Shown: positions 21,937-30,356 of the stretch, piece by piece
Numbering within the stretch: the stretch's first letter is position 1
How the letters are laid out: each line of letters starts with the position of its first letter
From: Acaudatibacter sp963835495
GTDB taxonomy: Bacteria > Pseudomonadota > Alphaproteobacteria > Caulobacterales > Caulobacteraceae
Assembly: GCA_963835495.1 (NCBI GenBank)
Contig: CAWIFQ010000004.1
Coordinates: 1 to 64,000 of the forward strand
Direction of reading: 5' to 3'
DNA: 64,000 nt
The notes under the pieces: generated by a model
Database searches by the model: none
Seen by the model: only the letters and a program-made list of their open reading frames with translations
What the model was told of the DNA's origin: nothing
Translations under genes and position numbers: made by a program

Positions 21937-22190
21937 GTTGGAGGTTTCCATTCCCGGCCGGGGCACTGGCGCTGGTTCGGTCTAAGCTCTTGGCAAGACA
22001 ATACTTTTCTCACTAAGGAGACTTGCGCCCGAATTCCACTAAGCTAACGCCATAACGGCGGGCTTATAAGAGCTTTTTGCGCCGGACGCCATATTAACGA
22101 GGGAAATTCCGAAAAAATGCGCAGAATATCGGGGTGTTCCGTGGCCGGCACGGCTTTCCCGGCGGCTGCGGGCAGGCTAAAGCGCGCCTG

Positions 22191-22796
22191 ATGCAGCTCA
22201 CAGGGGACAATTTGGTCTGCGACCGGGGCGGCCGCGAGGTGTTCGCGGGCCTCCATTTCAGCCTGTCCAGCGGCGAGGCCCTGGTCGTGACCGGGCGCAA
22301 CGGCGCCGGCAAATCCTCGCTGCTGCGCGTGATCGCCGGGCTGGTGCACCTGACCAGCGGCCGGCTCGAACTCGATGGCGGCGAGCCCGACGCCTCGATC
22401 GCCGAGCAGGCGCATTACGTCGGCCACCAGGACGCGGTGAAACCGTCGCTGACGGTCGCCGAAAATCTGCAATTCTGGGCGCGTTATCTCGGCGGCGGCG
22501 AACTGCCCATCGATGCGGCGCTAAAGGCGGTCGATCTCGCGCCGCTCGCCACTTTGCCGGCCGCCTATCTGTCGGCCGGGCAACGGCGGCGGCTTTCGAT
22601 CGCGCGGCTGGCCGCCATACCGCGGCCGCTCTGGCTCCTGGACGAGCCCACCTCGGCGCTCGACGTGCCGTCGCAAAACCGGCTCGCCGATCTGATGCGC
22701 AGCCATCTCGCCGGCGGCGGCATGATCGTGGCCGCCGCGCATGGGCCGATCGGCCTCGACAACGCCCGCGAATTAAAAATAGGGCCGCCGGTATGA
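22191..22796 (+). CDS. ccmA: Cytochrome c maturation ATPase CcmA
   Basis: ATPase of the CcmAB complex, which drives release of haem-loaded CcmE from CcmC. 201 residues, intact. Walker A is TGRNGAGKSSLLR, the signature YLSAGQRRRLSIARL, and Walker B PLWLLDEPTSALD. The ATG at 22191 (MQLTGDNLVCDRGG) is preferred to a GTG 57 bases upstream. The stop overlaps the ccmB start (ATGA at 22793). The 254-base gap before it, shared with acnA, must hold both divergent promoters; no clear operator was seen there. Confidence 0.93.
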   Translation: MQLTGDNLVCDRGGREVFAGLHFSLSSGEALVVTGRNGAGKSSLLRVIAGLVHLTSGRLELDGGEPDASIAEQAHYVGHQDAVKPSLTVAENLQFWARYLGGGELPIDAALKAVDLAPLATLPAAYLSAGQRRRLSIARLAAIPRPLWLLDEPTSALDVPSQNRLADLMRSHLAGGGMIVAAAHGPIGLDNARELKIGPPV

Positions 22797-23461
22797 ACGC
22801 GTTTTTGGCCCTCGTGCTCCGCGATATGCGGCTATCCGTTCGCGTCGGCGGCGGCGCGCTGATGGGCGCGCTGTTCTTCCTGATCGTCGTCACCATGATG
22901 CCGTTCGCGCTCGGCCCCGACCTCGCATTGCTCGCCCGCATCGGTTCCGCGATCCTGTGGCTCGGTGCCCTGCTGGCGAGCCTGCTCGCGCTCGACCGGC
23001 TGTTCGCCACCGACTACGAAGACGGCTCGCTCGACCTCTTGATGATGGGCGGCATGCCGCTCGAACTGGCGGTGGCGGCCAAGGCCATCGCTCATTGGTT
23101 GACCACGGCATTGCCGCTGGTCCTGATCAGCCCGGTGCTCGGCCTCATGCTCAATGTCGAACTGCGCGCCATGGGCACGGTGGCGCTGACCTTGGCCGCC
23201 GGCACGCCGGCGCTCACCTTCATCGGGCTGATCGGCGCCGCGCTGTCGGTGGCGCTGCGGCGCGGCGGTCTGCTGCTGGCGGTCCTGGTGCTGCCGCTCA
23301 CTATCCCCGTATTGATTTTCGGCGTCGCCTCGGCCAATGCCGCCATCGTCGGCCCCGCGCCGTTCGGCCCACCTTTCACCATTCTTTGCGCGCTATCCTT
23401 GGCGAGCCTGGTGCTGGGGCCAATCGCCGCGGCGGCGGCGCTGCGCCACGGCTTGGAATAA
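22793..23461 (+). CDS. ccmB: Cytochrome c maturation permease CcmB
   Basis: Membrane subunit of CcmAB, 222 residues with six hydrophobic segments, intact. It begins MNAFLALVLRDMRLSVRVGGG and contains the family motif DRLFATDYEDGSLDLLMMGG between helices two and three. It is coupled to ccmA by a 4-base overlap. A 126-base gap separates it from ccmC; CcmB and CcmC act in the same inner-membrane complex for haem handling. Confidence 0.93.
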   Translation: MNAFLALVLRDMRLSVRVGGGALMGALFFLIVVTMMPFALGPDLALLARIGSAILWLGALLASLLALDRLFATDYEDGSLDLLMMGGMPLELAVAAKAIAHWLTTALPLVLISPVLGLMLNVELRAMGTVALTLAAGTPALTFIGLIGAALSVALRRGGLLLAVLVLPLTIPVLIFGVASANAAIVGPAPFGPPFTILCALSLASLVLGPIAAAAALRHGLE

Positions 23462-23587
23462 CCGGTTTGCCGGCGAAATTCGGGCCCGCCGCATGATGCA
23501 AATCAAACCGAGCGGGCCAGAAAATAGGCATATCACCGCCGCCGGCCGCCATTGCCCGGGCCGGCGCTGATAAGTAAAAGGCTACCG

Positions 23588-24319
23588 ATGGCTATCATCG
23601 ATCTCGCCAATCCGACGCGTTTCCTGGGACTGGTCAACCGCGTGCTGCCCTGGCTGGCGGCGGTGACCATTATCCTGTTCGCGTTCGGACTTGTGCGCTC
23701 CATGAACGCGCCGGACGACTATCAGCAGGGCGCCACGGTCAAGATCATGTTCATTCATGTGCCGACGGCTTGGCTCAGCATGATGTGCTGGGGCGTGATG
23801 AGCGTCGCCGCGCTCGGCACCCTGGTATGGCGGCATCCGCTGGCGGATGTGGCGGGCAAGGCCGCCGCGCCGATCGGCGCCGCGTTCACGTTTATCTGCC
23901 TGCTCACCGGCTCGCTCTGGGGCCGTCCGACCTGGGGCACCTATTGGGTCTGGGATGCGCGGCTTACTTCGGTGCTGGTGCTGTTCCTGCTCTATCTCGG
24001 CGTGCTCGCGCTCTATTGGACGGCCGAAGATCCCGGCCGCGGCTCGCGCGCAGCGGCGGTGCTGACGCTGGTCGGCGCCGTCAACATCCCGATCATCAAA
24101 TTCTCGGTCAACTGGTGGAACACGCTGCATCAGCCGGCGTCGATCGTGCGCATGGGCGGCAACGCTATCGATCCTTCGATCCTGTGGCCGTTGCTGATCA
24201 TGGCGATCGCTTTCACGCTGTTGTTCTTCACCTTGCATTTCGCCGCCATGCGCAACGAAATCCTGCGCCGGCGCGTACGCAGCATGCGCATCATCCAGGC
24301 GCAGGAGGCGCGCGCATGA
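23588..24319 (+). CDS. ccmC: Haem handling protein CcmC
   Basis: Inner-membrane protein that loads haem onto the chaperone CcmE. 243 residues, intact, six membrane segments. The tryptophan-rich haem-binding (WWD) motif reads WGRPTWGTYWVWDARLTS, flanked by the histidine ligands in FIHVPTAWLSMM and WWNTLHQPASIVR. The ATG at 23588 (MAIIDLANPTRFLG) is used because the 36 bases before it are poorly conserved in character. Overlaps ccmD by ATGA. Confidence 0.93.
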   Translation: MAIIDLANPTRFLGLVNRVLPWLAAVTIILFAFGLVRSMNAPDDYQQGATVKIMFIHVPTAWLSMMCWGVMSVAALGTLVWRHPLADVAGKAAAPIGAAFTFICLLTGSLWGRPTWGTYWVWDARLTSVLVLFLLYLGVLALYWTAEDPGRGSRAAAVLTLVGAVNIPIIKFSVNWWNTLHQPASIVRMGGNAIDPSILWPLLIMAIAFTLLFFTLHFAAMRNEILRRRVRSMRIIQAQEARA

Positions 24320-24489
24320 ATCTCGGACCGCATGCCGATTTCATCGTCGCCGCCTATGCGGTGACCGCCTTCGTGGTGGCCGCGTTGGTCGCCTGGGTCG
24401 TTCTCGATTATTCGGCACAACGCCGTATCCTCGGCGATCTCGAAGAGCGCGGCGTAACGCGGCGCTCGCAGCGCAAGGACGAACGATGA
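24316..24489 (+). CDS. ccmD: Small membrane protein CcmD
   Basis: 57-residue single-span protein that stabilises the CcmABC-CcmE complex. It begins MNLGPHADFIVAAYAVTAFV; one hydrophobic helix (about residues 9-31) is followed by the basic tail DYSAQRRILGDLEERGVTRR. Start and stop both overlap neighbours (ATGA at 24316 with ccmC and at 24486 with ccmG), so the three are tightly coupled. Confidence 0.92.
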   Translation: MNLGPHADFIVAAYAVTAFVVAALVAWVVLDYSAQRRILGDLEERGVTRRSQRKDER

Positions 24490-25082
24490 GTTCGGTAACG
24501 AGCGAAACCCCCGAGAAGAAGAAGCGCAACCTTTTTGTGACGCTGCCGCTGATCGCCTTTCTGGCGCTGGCGGCCTTGTTCCTGGTCCGGCTCTACGCCG
24601 GCGACCCGGGACGCCTGCCCTCCGCGCTGATCGGCCACCCGGCGCCGAAGACCGATCTGCCGCCGCTCGCCGGGCTGACGCGCGACGGCAAGGCCGTGCC
24701 CGGCCTCTCCAATGCGTCGTTCCCGGGCGAAGTGACGCTGGTCAATGTCTGGGCCTCGTGGTGCATACCCTGCGCCGAAGAGGTGCCCTATCTCGAGCAA
24801 TTGGCGCGCGACAAGCGCATCAAGCTGGTCGGCATCAATTACAAGGATCCGACCGAAAACGCGCGGCGCTTCCTCAACCGCTACGGCAATCCGTTCGCCG
24901 CCGTCGGCACCGACGCCAGCGGCCGCACCTCGATCGATTGGGGCGTCTACGGCGTGCCGGAGACCTATCTGATCGGGCGCGACGGCACCATCGCCTACAA
25001 GCTGGTCGGTCCAGTCACCGCCGAAAATCTGGCCACGGCGCTCAATCCGGAAATCGCCAAGGCGGCGGCGGTCGCGCGCTAG
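24486..25082 (+). CDS. ccmG: Thiol:disulfide oxidoreductase CcmG/DsbE
   Basis: Periplasmic membrane-anchored thioredoxin that keeps the apocytochrome c CxxCH motif reduced. 198 residues, intact. One N-terminal helix (LFVTLPLIAFLALAALFLV) precedes the domain with active site NVWASWCIPCAEEVPYL and cis-proline loop GVYGVPETYLIG. The GVPET and acidic-site features separate it from ordinary thioredoxins. It ends at TAG within CTAG (25079-25082), convergent with ispZ. Confidence 0.94.
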   Translation: MSSVTSETPEKKKRNLFVTLPLIAFLALAALFLVRLYAGDPGRLPSALIGHPAPKTDLPPLAGLTRDGKAVPGLSNASFPGEVTLVNVWASWCIPCAEEVPYLEQLARDKRIKLVGINYKDPTENARRFLNRYGNPFAAVGTDASGRTSIDWGVYGVPETYLIGRDGTIAYKLVGPVTAENLATALNPEIAKAAAVAR

Positions 25083-25655
25083 GGCTTCTCTCTCGACGCT
25101 GTATTTGTTGATCAGCGGCATCTGCAGCGCGCCGAACACGAACGTCAGCGGCACCACGCCGAATAATTTGAAGCTGACCCAGAAATCCGTGGTCTGCGTG
25201 CGCCAGACGATTTCATTGGCGATGGCGAGCGCGAAGAAGAACAGCGCCCAGCGCCAGGTGAGCTTGCGCCAGCCCTCGTCGGTCAGGTGGAACATCTGAT
25301 CGAACAGGATGCCGAGGAACGTCTTGCCGAACGCCAGCCCGCCGATGAGCGTGCCGCCGAACAGAAAATAAATGATGGTCGGCTTGAGCTTGATGAAGGT
25401 GGCGTCGTGCAGCACCAGCGTCAGGGAGCCGAACACCACGACGATGATGGCGGTGACCAGCGTCATCACCTCGATGCGCCGCGTCATGACGTAGCCCACG
25501 GCCAGCGCGATCAACGCCGCGACCATGAAAGTGGCCGTCGCCGCGAAGATGCCGAGCTTCGAATTGACGGCGAAGAACAGCACCAGCGGCCCGATATCGA
25601 GCACCAGTTTGAGAATCGGATTGAGTTGTTTCTTGGCGGGCTTGTTTGCGGTCAT
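25079..25655 (-). CDS. ispZ: Intracellular septation protein A (YciB/IspZ)
   Basis: Inner-membrane protein with five hydrophobic segments, needed for normal septation and envelope integrity. It begins MTANKPAKKQLNPILKLVLD and contains the family motifs KPTIIYFLFGG and TDEGWRKLTWRWALFF. The frame has no stop at the expected place and stays open to 24408, antisense to ccmG. A single-base shift near 25,085-25,095 would end it at the TAG in CTAG (25081-25079), giving about 191 residues, the normal length. I therefore place the end there and infer a small indel. ccmG-ispZ is the usual rhizobial order. Confidence 0.83.
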
Positions 25656-25715
25656 GGGCGGCTTTTAGCGTGCGCTTCTCCCTTTGTCATTCCGGGGCGC
25701 GGCCGAAGGCCGCGA

Positions 25716-25758
25716 GCCCGGAATCCATACCCCCGGTCTATGAGAATGGATTCCGGGC
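25716..25758. repeat. Palindromic repeat (CCCGGAATCCATA family), last left-genome element
   Basis: GCCCGGAATCCA (25716-25727) and TGGATTCCGGGC (25747-25758) form a perfect inverted repeat, the second copy of the family at 18274-18316. More CCCGGAAT fragments follow to 25788. It marks the last sequence clearly belonging to the left-hand genome. Confidence 0.8.
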
Positions 25759-25794
25759 CCGGCGAGCCAATGCGCCGTCCCGGAATCCAGAAAC

Positions 25795-25860
25795 TTAATC
25801 CAGCCCAACGATGGCTGGCGCGAAGTCGCTGGCGCGGTGAACGGCGCCAAGCCCGAAGGC
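25795..25860. other. Probable chimeric junction between two genomes
   Basis: Upstream of this stretch everything fits a Rhizobiales genome; downstream everything fits Caulobacterales. The trpG frame is open backwards through it, but the residues before EGGHHLLSNF do not resemble glutamine amidotransferase sequence, which should carry the catalytic-triad segment QFHPES right there. The exact breakpoint is uncertain by about 50 bases. Confidence 0.7.
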
Positions 25861-25923
25861 GGCCATCACCTGCTCTCCAACTTCCTCGATCTCGCGGGCG
25901 TCAAGCGCCTGGCGGAGGCCTAA
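25848..25923 (+). pseudogene. trpG: 3' remnant of anthranilate synthase glutaminase subunit
   Basis: Only the last 20-30 codons are present, reading EGGHHLLSNFLDLAGVKRLAEA and ending at TAA 25921-25923, 10 bases before trpD. This matches the C-terminal end of TrpG (after the HPES motif) in Caulobacterales, where trpG-trpD-trpC is an operon. The catalytic domain is absent because the left-hand genome takes over. It is a fragment made by the join, not a decayed gene. Confidence 0.6.
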
Positions 25924-25933
25924 GCCCGCGCCG

Positions 25934-26952
25934 ATGTCCGACGCCTTCAAGCCGCTGCTGGCCAAGCTCGCCGACGGCGCGGCGCTGACCGAGAAGGACG
26001 CGGAGGCGTTCTTCGCCGCCTGCCTCAGGGGCGAGCCGACGCCGGCCCAGGTCGCCGCCGCCGTCACCGCCATGCGCCTGCGTGGCGAGACCGTCGGCGA
26101 GATCACCGCCTGCGCGCGGGCCATGCGCCGGGCGGCCATCAGCCCTGAAGCACCCCTACAAGGTGATGGACGTCTGCGGCACCGGCGGCACGGGCGCCCC
26201 ACCTTCAACATCTCCACCGCCGTCGCCCTGGTGGCGGCCGGCGCCGGGCTGAAGGTCGCCAAGCACGGCAACCGGGCATCCAGCGCCAGTCCGGCAGGCC
26301 GACGTGCTGGCGGCGCTCGGGCGTCAACATCGACGCCAGCCTCGAGCAGCAGCGCCGCGCCCTCGACGAGGCGGGCATCTGCTTCCTGTTCGCGCCCGCC
26401 CACCACGGCGCCATGCGGCACGTGACTGCCGATCCGCCAGGAGCTGGGGTTCCGCACGATCTTCAACCTGCTGGGCCCGCTCTCCAACCCCGCCGGCGCG
26501 CAGCGGCAGGTGCTGGGCGTCTATGACCTGCGCTGGGTCGAGCCGCTGGCCAGGGTGCTGGGCGCGCTGGGAACCGAGCGGGCCTGGGTCGTCCACGGCG
26601 AGGGCCTGGACGAGATGACCACCACCGGCGTCACCCAGGTGGCCGAGTGGCGCGACGGGGGCGTGCGGCTCTTCAACGTCACCCCCGAGGCGGTCGGCCT
26701 GCCGCGCGCGGCCTCGGCCGACCTCGCCGGCGGCGATCCGCCTGCCAACGCCCAGGCCATCCGCCGGCTGCTGGCCGGCGAGACCGGGCCGTACCGCGAC
26801 ATCGTGCTGCTCAACGCCGCGGCCGCGTCTGTTGGTGGCCGAGCGGGTCGAGACGCTGCGCGACGGCGTCGACGTCGCCGCCGCCTCCATCGACGAGGGC
26901 CGCGCCGGCCGGGCGCTGGAGCGTGCTGGTGGAAGCGACGAACCAGCCGTGA
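25934..26952 (+). CDS. trpD: Anthranilate phosphoribosyltransferase
   Basis: Joins anthranilate to PRPP in tryptophan synthesis. The start ATG at 25934 gives MSDAFKPLLAKLADGAALTE. The PRPP and anthranilate-binding motifs are DVCGTGGTGAPTFNISTAVA, KHGNRA, and the later GFRTIFNLLGPLSNPAGA, EGLDEMTTTG. Several frame breaks at 26150-26430 and near 26828; the span is about 340 codons, as expected. Its TGA overlaps the GTG start of trpC (GTGA at 26949). Confidence 0.9.
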
Positions 26953-27735
26953 GCGACACGCTCAGCGAGATCGCCGCCTACAAGCGCGCTGGAGGTGGCC
27001 GAGCGCCGACGCGGCGACGAGCCAGTCCGAGATCGAGCGTCGGGCGAAGGCCGCCTCGGCCGGTGCGAGGCTTCCTCGCGGCGCTGCAGCGCGCGCCTGG
27101 CCCGCTGGCGCTGATCGCCGAGATCAAGAAGGCCTCGCCGTCCAAGGGCCTGATCCGCGCCGACTTCGACCCGCCGGCGCTGGCGCGCGCCTATGAGGCG
27201 GGCGGCGCGGCGTGCCTTTCCGTGCTCACCGATGCGCCCAGCTTCCAGGGCGCCGACGCCTATCCTGACCGCGGCGCGCGCGGCGACCGCCCTGCCCGCC
27301 CTGCGCAAGGAGTTCCTGGTCGATCCCTGGCAGGTGGCCGAGTCCCGCGCGCTGGGCGCCGACGCCGTGCTGGTGATCCTGGCCATGGTCGACGACGCGC
27401 TGGCCGCCGAGCTGATGGCCGAGGCCGCCAGCTTCGGCATGGACGCGCTGGTCGAAGTGCACGACGAGGCCGAACTGGCGCGCGCCGCGCGGCTTGGCGC
27501 CCGCCTGATCGGGATCAACAACCGCGACCTTCGCAGCTTCGTCACCGATCTGGCGGTCACCGAGCGCCTCGCGCCCCGCGCGCCCCGGGACGCGCTGCTG
27601 GTCGCCGAGAGCGGCATCGCCACCCCCGCCGACGCCGCCCGTCTGGCGGCCGCGGGGGCCAGGGCCATGCTGGTGGGCGAAAGCCTGATGCGCCAACCCG
27701 ACGTCGAAGCGGCGACCAAGGCGCTGCTGGCGTAG
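26949..27735 (+). CDS. trpC: Indole-3-glycerol phosphate synthase
   Basis: Ring-closing step of tryptophan synthesis. GTG start at 26949 (MSDTLSEIAAYKR) overlapping the trpD stop. Catalytic lysine motif AEIKKASPSKGLIRADFDP, then LRKEFLVDPWQV, GINNRDLRSF and the phosphate-binding ESGIATPADAARL. Frame breaks near 26985-27060 and 27265. About 262 codons, normal. In Caulobacterales moaC and moeA usually follow; here a convergent cytochrome P450 does. Confidence 0.91.
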
Positions 27736-27759
27736 GCCAGCTCGGCGCGGCGTCAAGAT

Positions 27760-29031
27760 CTAGCGCATGCGATAGCGGATCGGCACGGTCTTGGGACCGC
27801 AGACGAAGTTGGCGACGGTGTTGGCGGGCTCGCCGTCGAGCTCGACGCTCTCCAGGCGCGGCAGCAGCTCTTCCCAAAGGATGCGCATCTCCATCCGGCC
27901 CAGGTGCTGGCCGAGGCAGACGTGAGCGCCATAGCCGAAGGCCACGTGCTTGTGGGGAGCGGGCGATGTCGTACCGGAAGGGGTCGGCGAACACCTCCTC
28001 GTCACGATTGCCGGACGGGTAGCACAGCAACAGCCAGTCGCCCTTGGCGATCTTGCGGCCGGCGACCTCGGCGTCGGCGGTGGCCGAGCGCATGAAGTGC
28101 TTCACCGGCGTCACCCAGCGGATCGACTCCTCCACGTGGCTGGGGATCAGGGAAAGATCGGCCTTCAGCTTGCGGAACTCGTCCGGCCGCTCGGCCAGGG
28201 CCCAAAGGGCGCCGGCGGTGGTGTTGGAGGTGGTGTCGTGCCCGGCGGTGGCGGCGATGATGTAGTAGCTCATCGCCTCGAAATGGCCGAGCGGCTTGCC
28301 CTCGATCTCGCCGTTGGCGATGACGCTGGCCAGGTCCTTGCGCGGATGGCGCCGGCGATCCTCGGTCATGGCGTTGAAGTAGGTCATGAAGTCCATGACC
28401 GTCGCCTGGATCGCAGCGATGCCGTCCTCGATGCTGGCGGCGACCTCGCCGGTGCGGTTCACGTCCGGGTCGGCCGCGCCGAACAGCTCCTGGGTGAGCT
28501 TGAGCATCCTCGGCTCATCGACCTGCGGAACGCCCAGCACCTCCATGATGACGTGCAGCGGATAGAGAAAGGCGACGTCGCGGGCGAAGTCGCAGCGCCC
28601 GCCCAGCTCCGCCATGCGGTCGATGAAACTCCTGGCGATCTCGCGAATGCGCGGCTCCAGCGCCCGAAGATTCTGCGGCATGAACCAGGCCTGGGTCAGG
28701 CGCCGGTAGGCGTGGTGGTCGGGGTTGTCCATCTGGACCAGGGAGCGGACGAGGTGGGGCGAGCCGCCCATCATCTCGCGCACCTTGCGCTCGCCCTCGA
28801 TGTTGGTGAGCGTCGTGGGGCGGTCGCCGTTGTGGAACAGCTCGTTCTGCCGCTCGATCTCCAGGATGTCGGCCAGCCTCGTGACCACCCAGAACGGGTA
28901 AATCCGTCAGGCTCGGCGATGTCGAGGGGCGACTCACGCCTCAGGCGCCTGAAGGCGTCGTCCACGCGCGCGCCGTCGGCATAGGCCGTCGGGTCGATGA
29001 TCGTGTTCGCGAGCTCTGACGAGATGGTCAT
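27760..29031 (-). CDS. Cytochrome P450, soluble bacterial class I type
   Basis: Haem monooxygenase, about 423 residues, no membrane anchor, so probably served by a separate ferredoxin. The I-helix oxygen-activation motif is AATAGHDTTSNTTAG, the K-helix ExxR is EESIRWVTPVKHF, and the haem-binding loop FGYGAHVCLGQHLGRME has the axial cysteine. The sequence style (MDNPDHHAYRRLTQAWF, RTATADAEVAGRKI-like) resembles CYP108/CYP125-like enzymes acting on terpenes or steroids; the substrate cannot be read. ATG at 29031 (MTISSELANTIIDPTAYADG). Frame breaks near 28905 and 27957. An alcohol dehydrogenase lies next to it on the same strand. Confidence 0.9.
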
Positions 29032-29139
29032 CTGCAGCCTTTCATGTCCGCGCGGGCAAGGAAGTGGATCGCAAGGCCCCGCACCTTGATCGAGGTCAAG
29101 GCGAGCACGGCGCGCGGCTCGTGGTCGGCGTCCGACCCG

Positions 29140-30119
29140 CTACGGGACCAGCACCGCCGCGCCCGTCAGCCGGCCGGCGCGCAGGTCGTCCAGCGCCTCG
29201 TTGGCGGCGTCCAGGGGGTAGACGGTGACCTCGGTCTTCACGCCGGCCTTCGGCGCGATCTCCAGGAACGCGTGCGCGTCGGCGCGGGTGAGGTTGGCGA
29301 CCGAGACCAGCTCACGCTCGCCCCAGAGGATCGCGTACGGAAACGACGGAATATCGCTCATGTGGATGCCGCCGCAGACCACCCGGCCACCCTTCCTCAC
29401 CGCCCTGAGCGCCGCCGGGACCAGTTCGCCGGCCGGTGCGTAGATGATGGCGGCGTCGAGCGGCTCGGGCGGCGCCTCGTCGGAGCCGCCGGCCCAGTCG
29501 GCCCCCAGCCGCAGCGCGAAGGCCTGCGCGGCCTGATCGCCCGGCCGGGTGAAGACGAAGAGCCTGCGCCCCTGCCAGCGCGCCACCTGGCCGACGATGT
29601 GGCCGGCCGCGCCGAAGCCGTAGATCCCCAGCCGCTCGCCGTCGCCGGCCTTGACGAGGCTGCGCCAACCGATGAGGCCGGCGCAGAGCAGCGGCGCCAA
29701 GGCGGCCGGATCGGGCGCCTCCGCGATCGGATAGGCGAAGCGCGCGTCCACCAGCGTGTGCGTCGCAAACCCGCCGTCGCGCGTCGCGCCGGTGAAGAGC
29801 GGCGCATCGCACAGGTTCTCCTGACCGGCGCGGCAGTAGGGGCAGACCCCGCACGTGCGCCCCAGCCATCCGACCCCGACACGCTGACCGAGCTGAGCTC
29901 CGCCCCCTCCCCGACCGCCTCGACCACGCCGACGATCTCGTGGCCCGGAATGATCGGGGTGCGGATCATTGGCAGCTCGCCGTCGACAACATGCAGGTCG
30001 GTGCGGCAGACGCCGCAGGCCAGCACCTTCAGCCGCGCCTCGCCGGGTCCCGGCTCGGGATCAGGGCGTTCGACGAGCCGCAGCGGCTCGCCGGCGTTCA
30101 TCAGCGCCATGGCGCGCAT
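29140..30119 (-). CDS. Zinc-dependent alcohol dehydrogenase family protein
   Basis: Medium-chain dehydrogenase, about 326 residues. Catalytic zinc motifs GVCRTDLHVVDGELP and PGHEIVGVVEAVGEG are followed by the structural-zinc cysteines (CGVCPYCRAGQENLC, read across a frame break near 29890) and the Rossmann motif YGFGAAGHIVGQVA. The start is the ATG at 30119 (MRAMALMNAGEPLRL). About 110 bases upstream of the P450 start on the same strand, so both may belong to one oxidation pathway for a hydrophobic alcohol; this is inference. Confidence 0.86.
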
Positions 30120-30267
30120 GTATGGCCTCCCGGCGACGGCCTCCTCCACGCGCCTGCCGAAAGCGTTCAAGTCAAGCTTTGTTCCCGAACTCGATCCCGG
30201 CGGCCAATTCCTCCGTCCACGCGGACGGGTCGGCCATCGGTTTCGATTCGCTGGCGTTTTCGTTCAC

Positions 30268-30294
30268 TTGACATTAACCGAGAACACCTAGAGA
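30268..30294 (+). promoter_or_regulatory. lexA promoter
   Basis: TTGACA (30268-30273) is followed after 13 bases by CCTAGAGA (30287-30294). This fits the Caulobacter-type housekeeping promoter (TTGAC, 10-14 bases, GCTANAWC) better than the E. coli spacing. The start codon lies 63 bases beyond the -10 element. The LexA box overlaps the -10, so repressor binding would block polymerase. Confidence 0.7.
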
Positions 30295-30296
30295 AC
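30282..30296. promoter_or_regulatory. LexA (SOS) box, autoregulatory
   Basis: GAACACCTAGAGAAC is GAAC-N7-GAAC, the exact reverse complement of the alphaproteobacterial SOS direct repeat GTTC-N7-GTTC. It lies 61 bases before the lexA start and over the -10 region, the expected place for autorepression. Confidence 0.85.
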
Positions 30297-30356
30297 ATCG
30301 CCAAGGTTTTCGGTTTGTTCCGGCGCTGGCCGGAGAAGGCGACAAGGCGGCCCACG

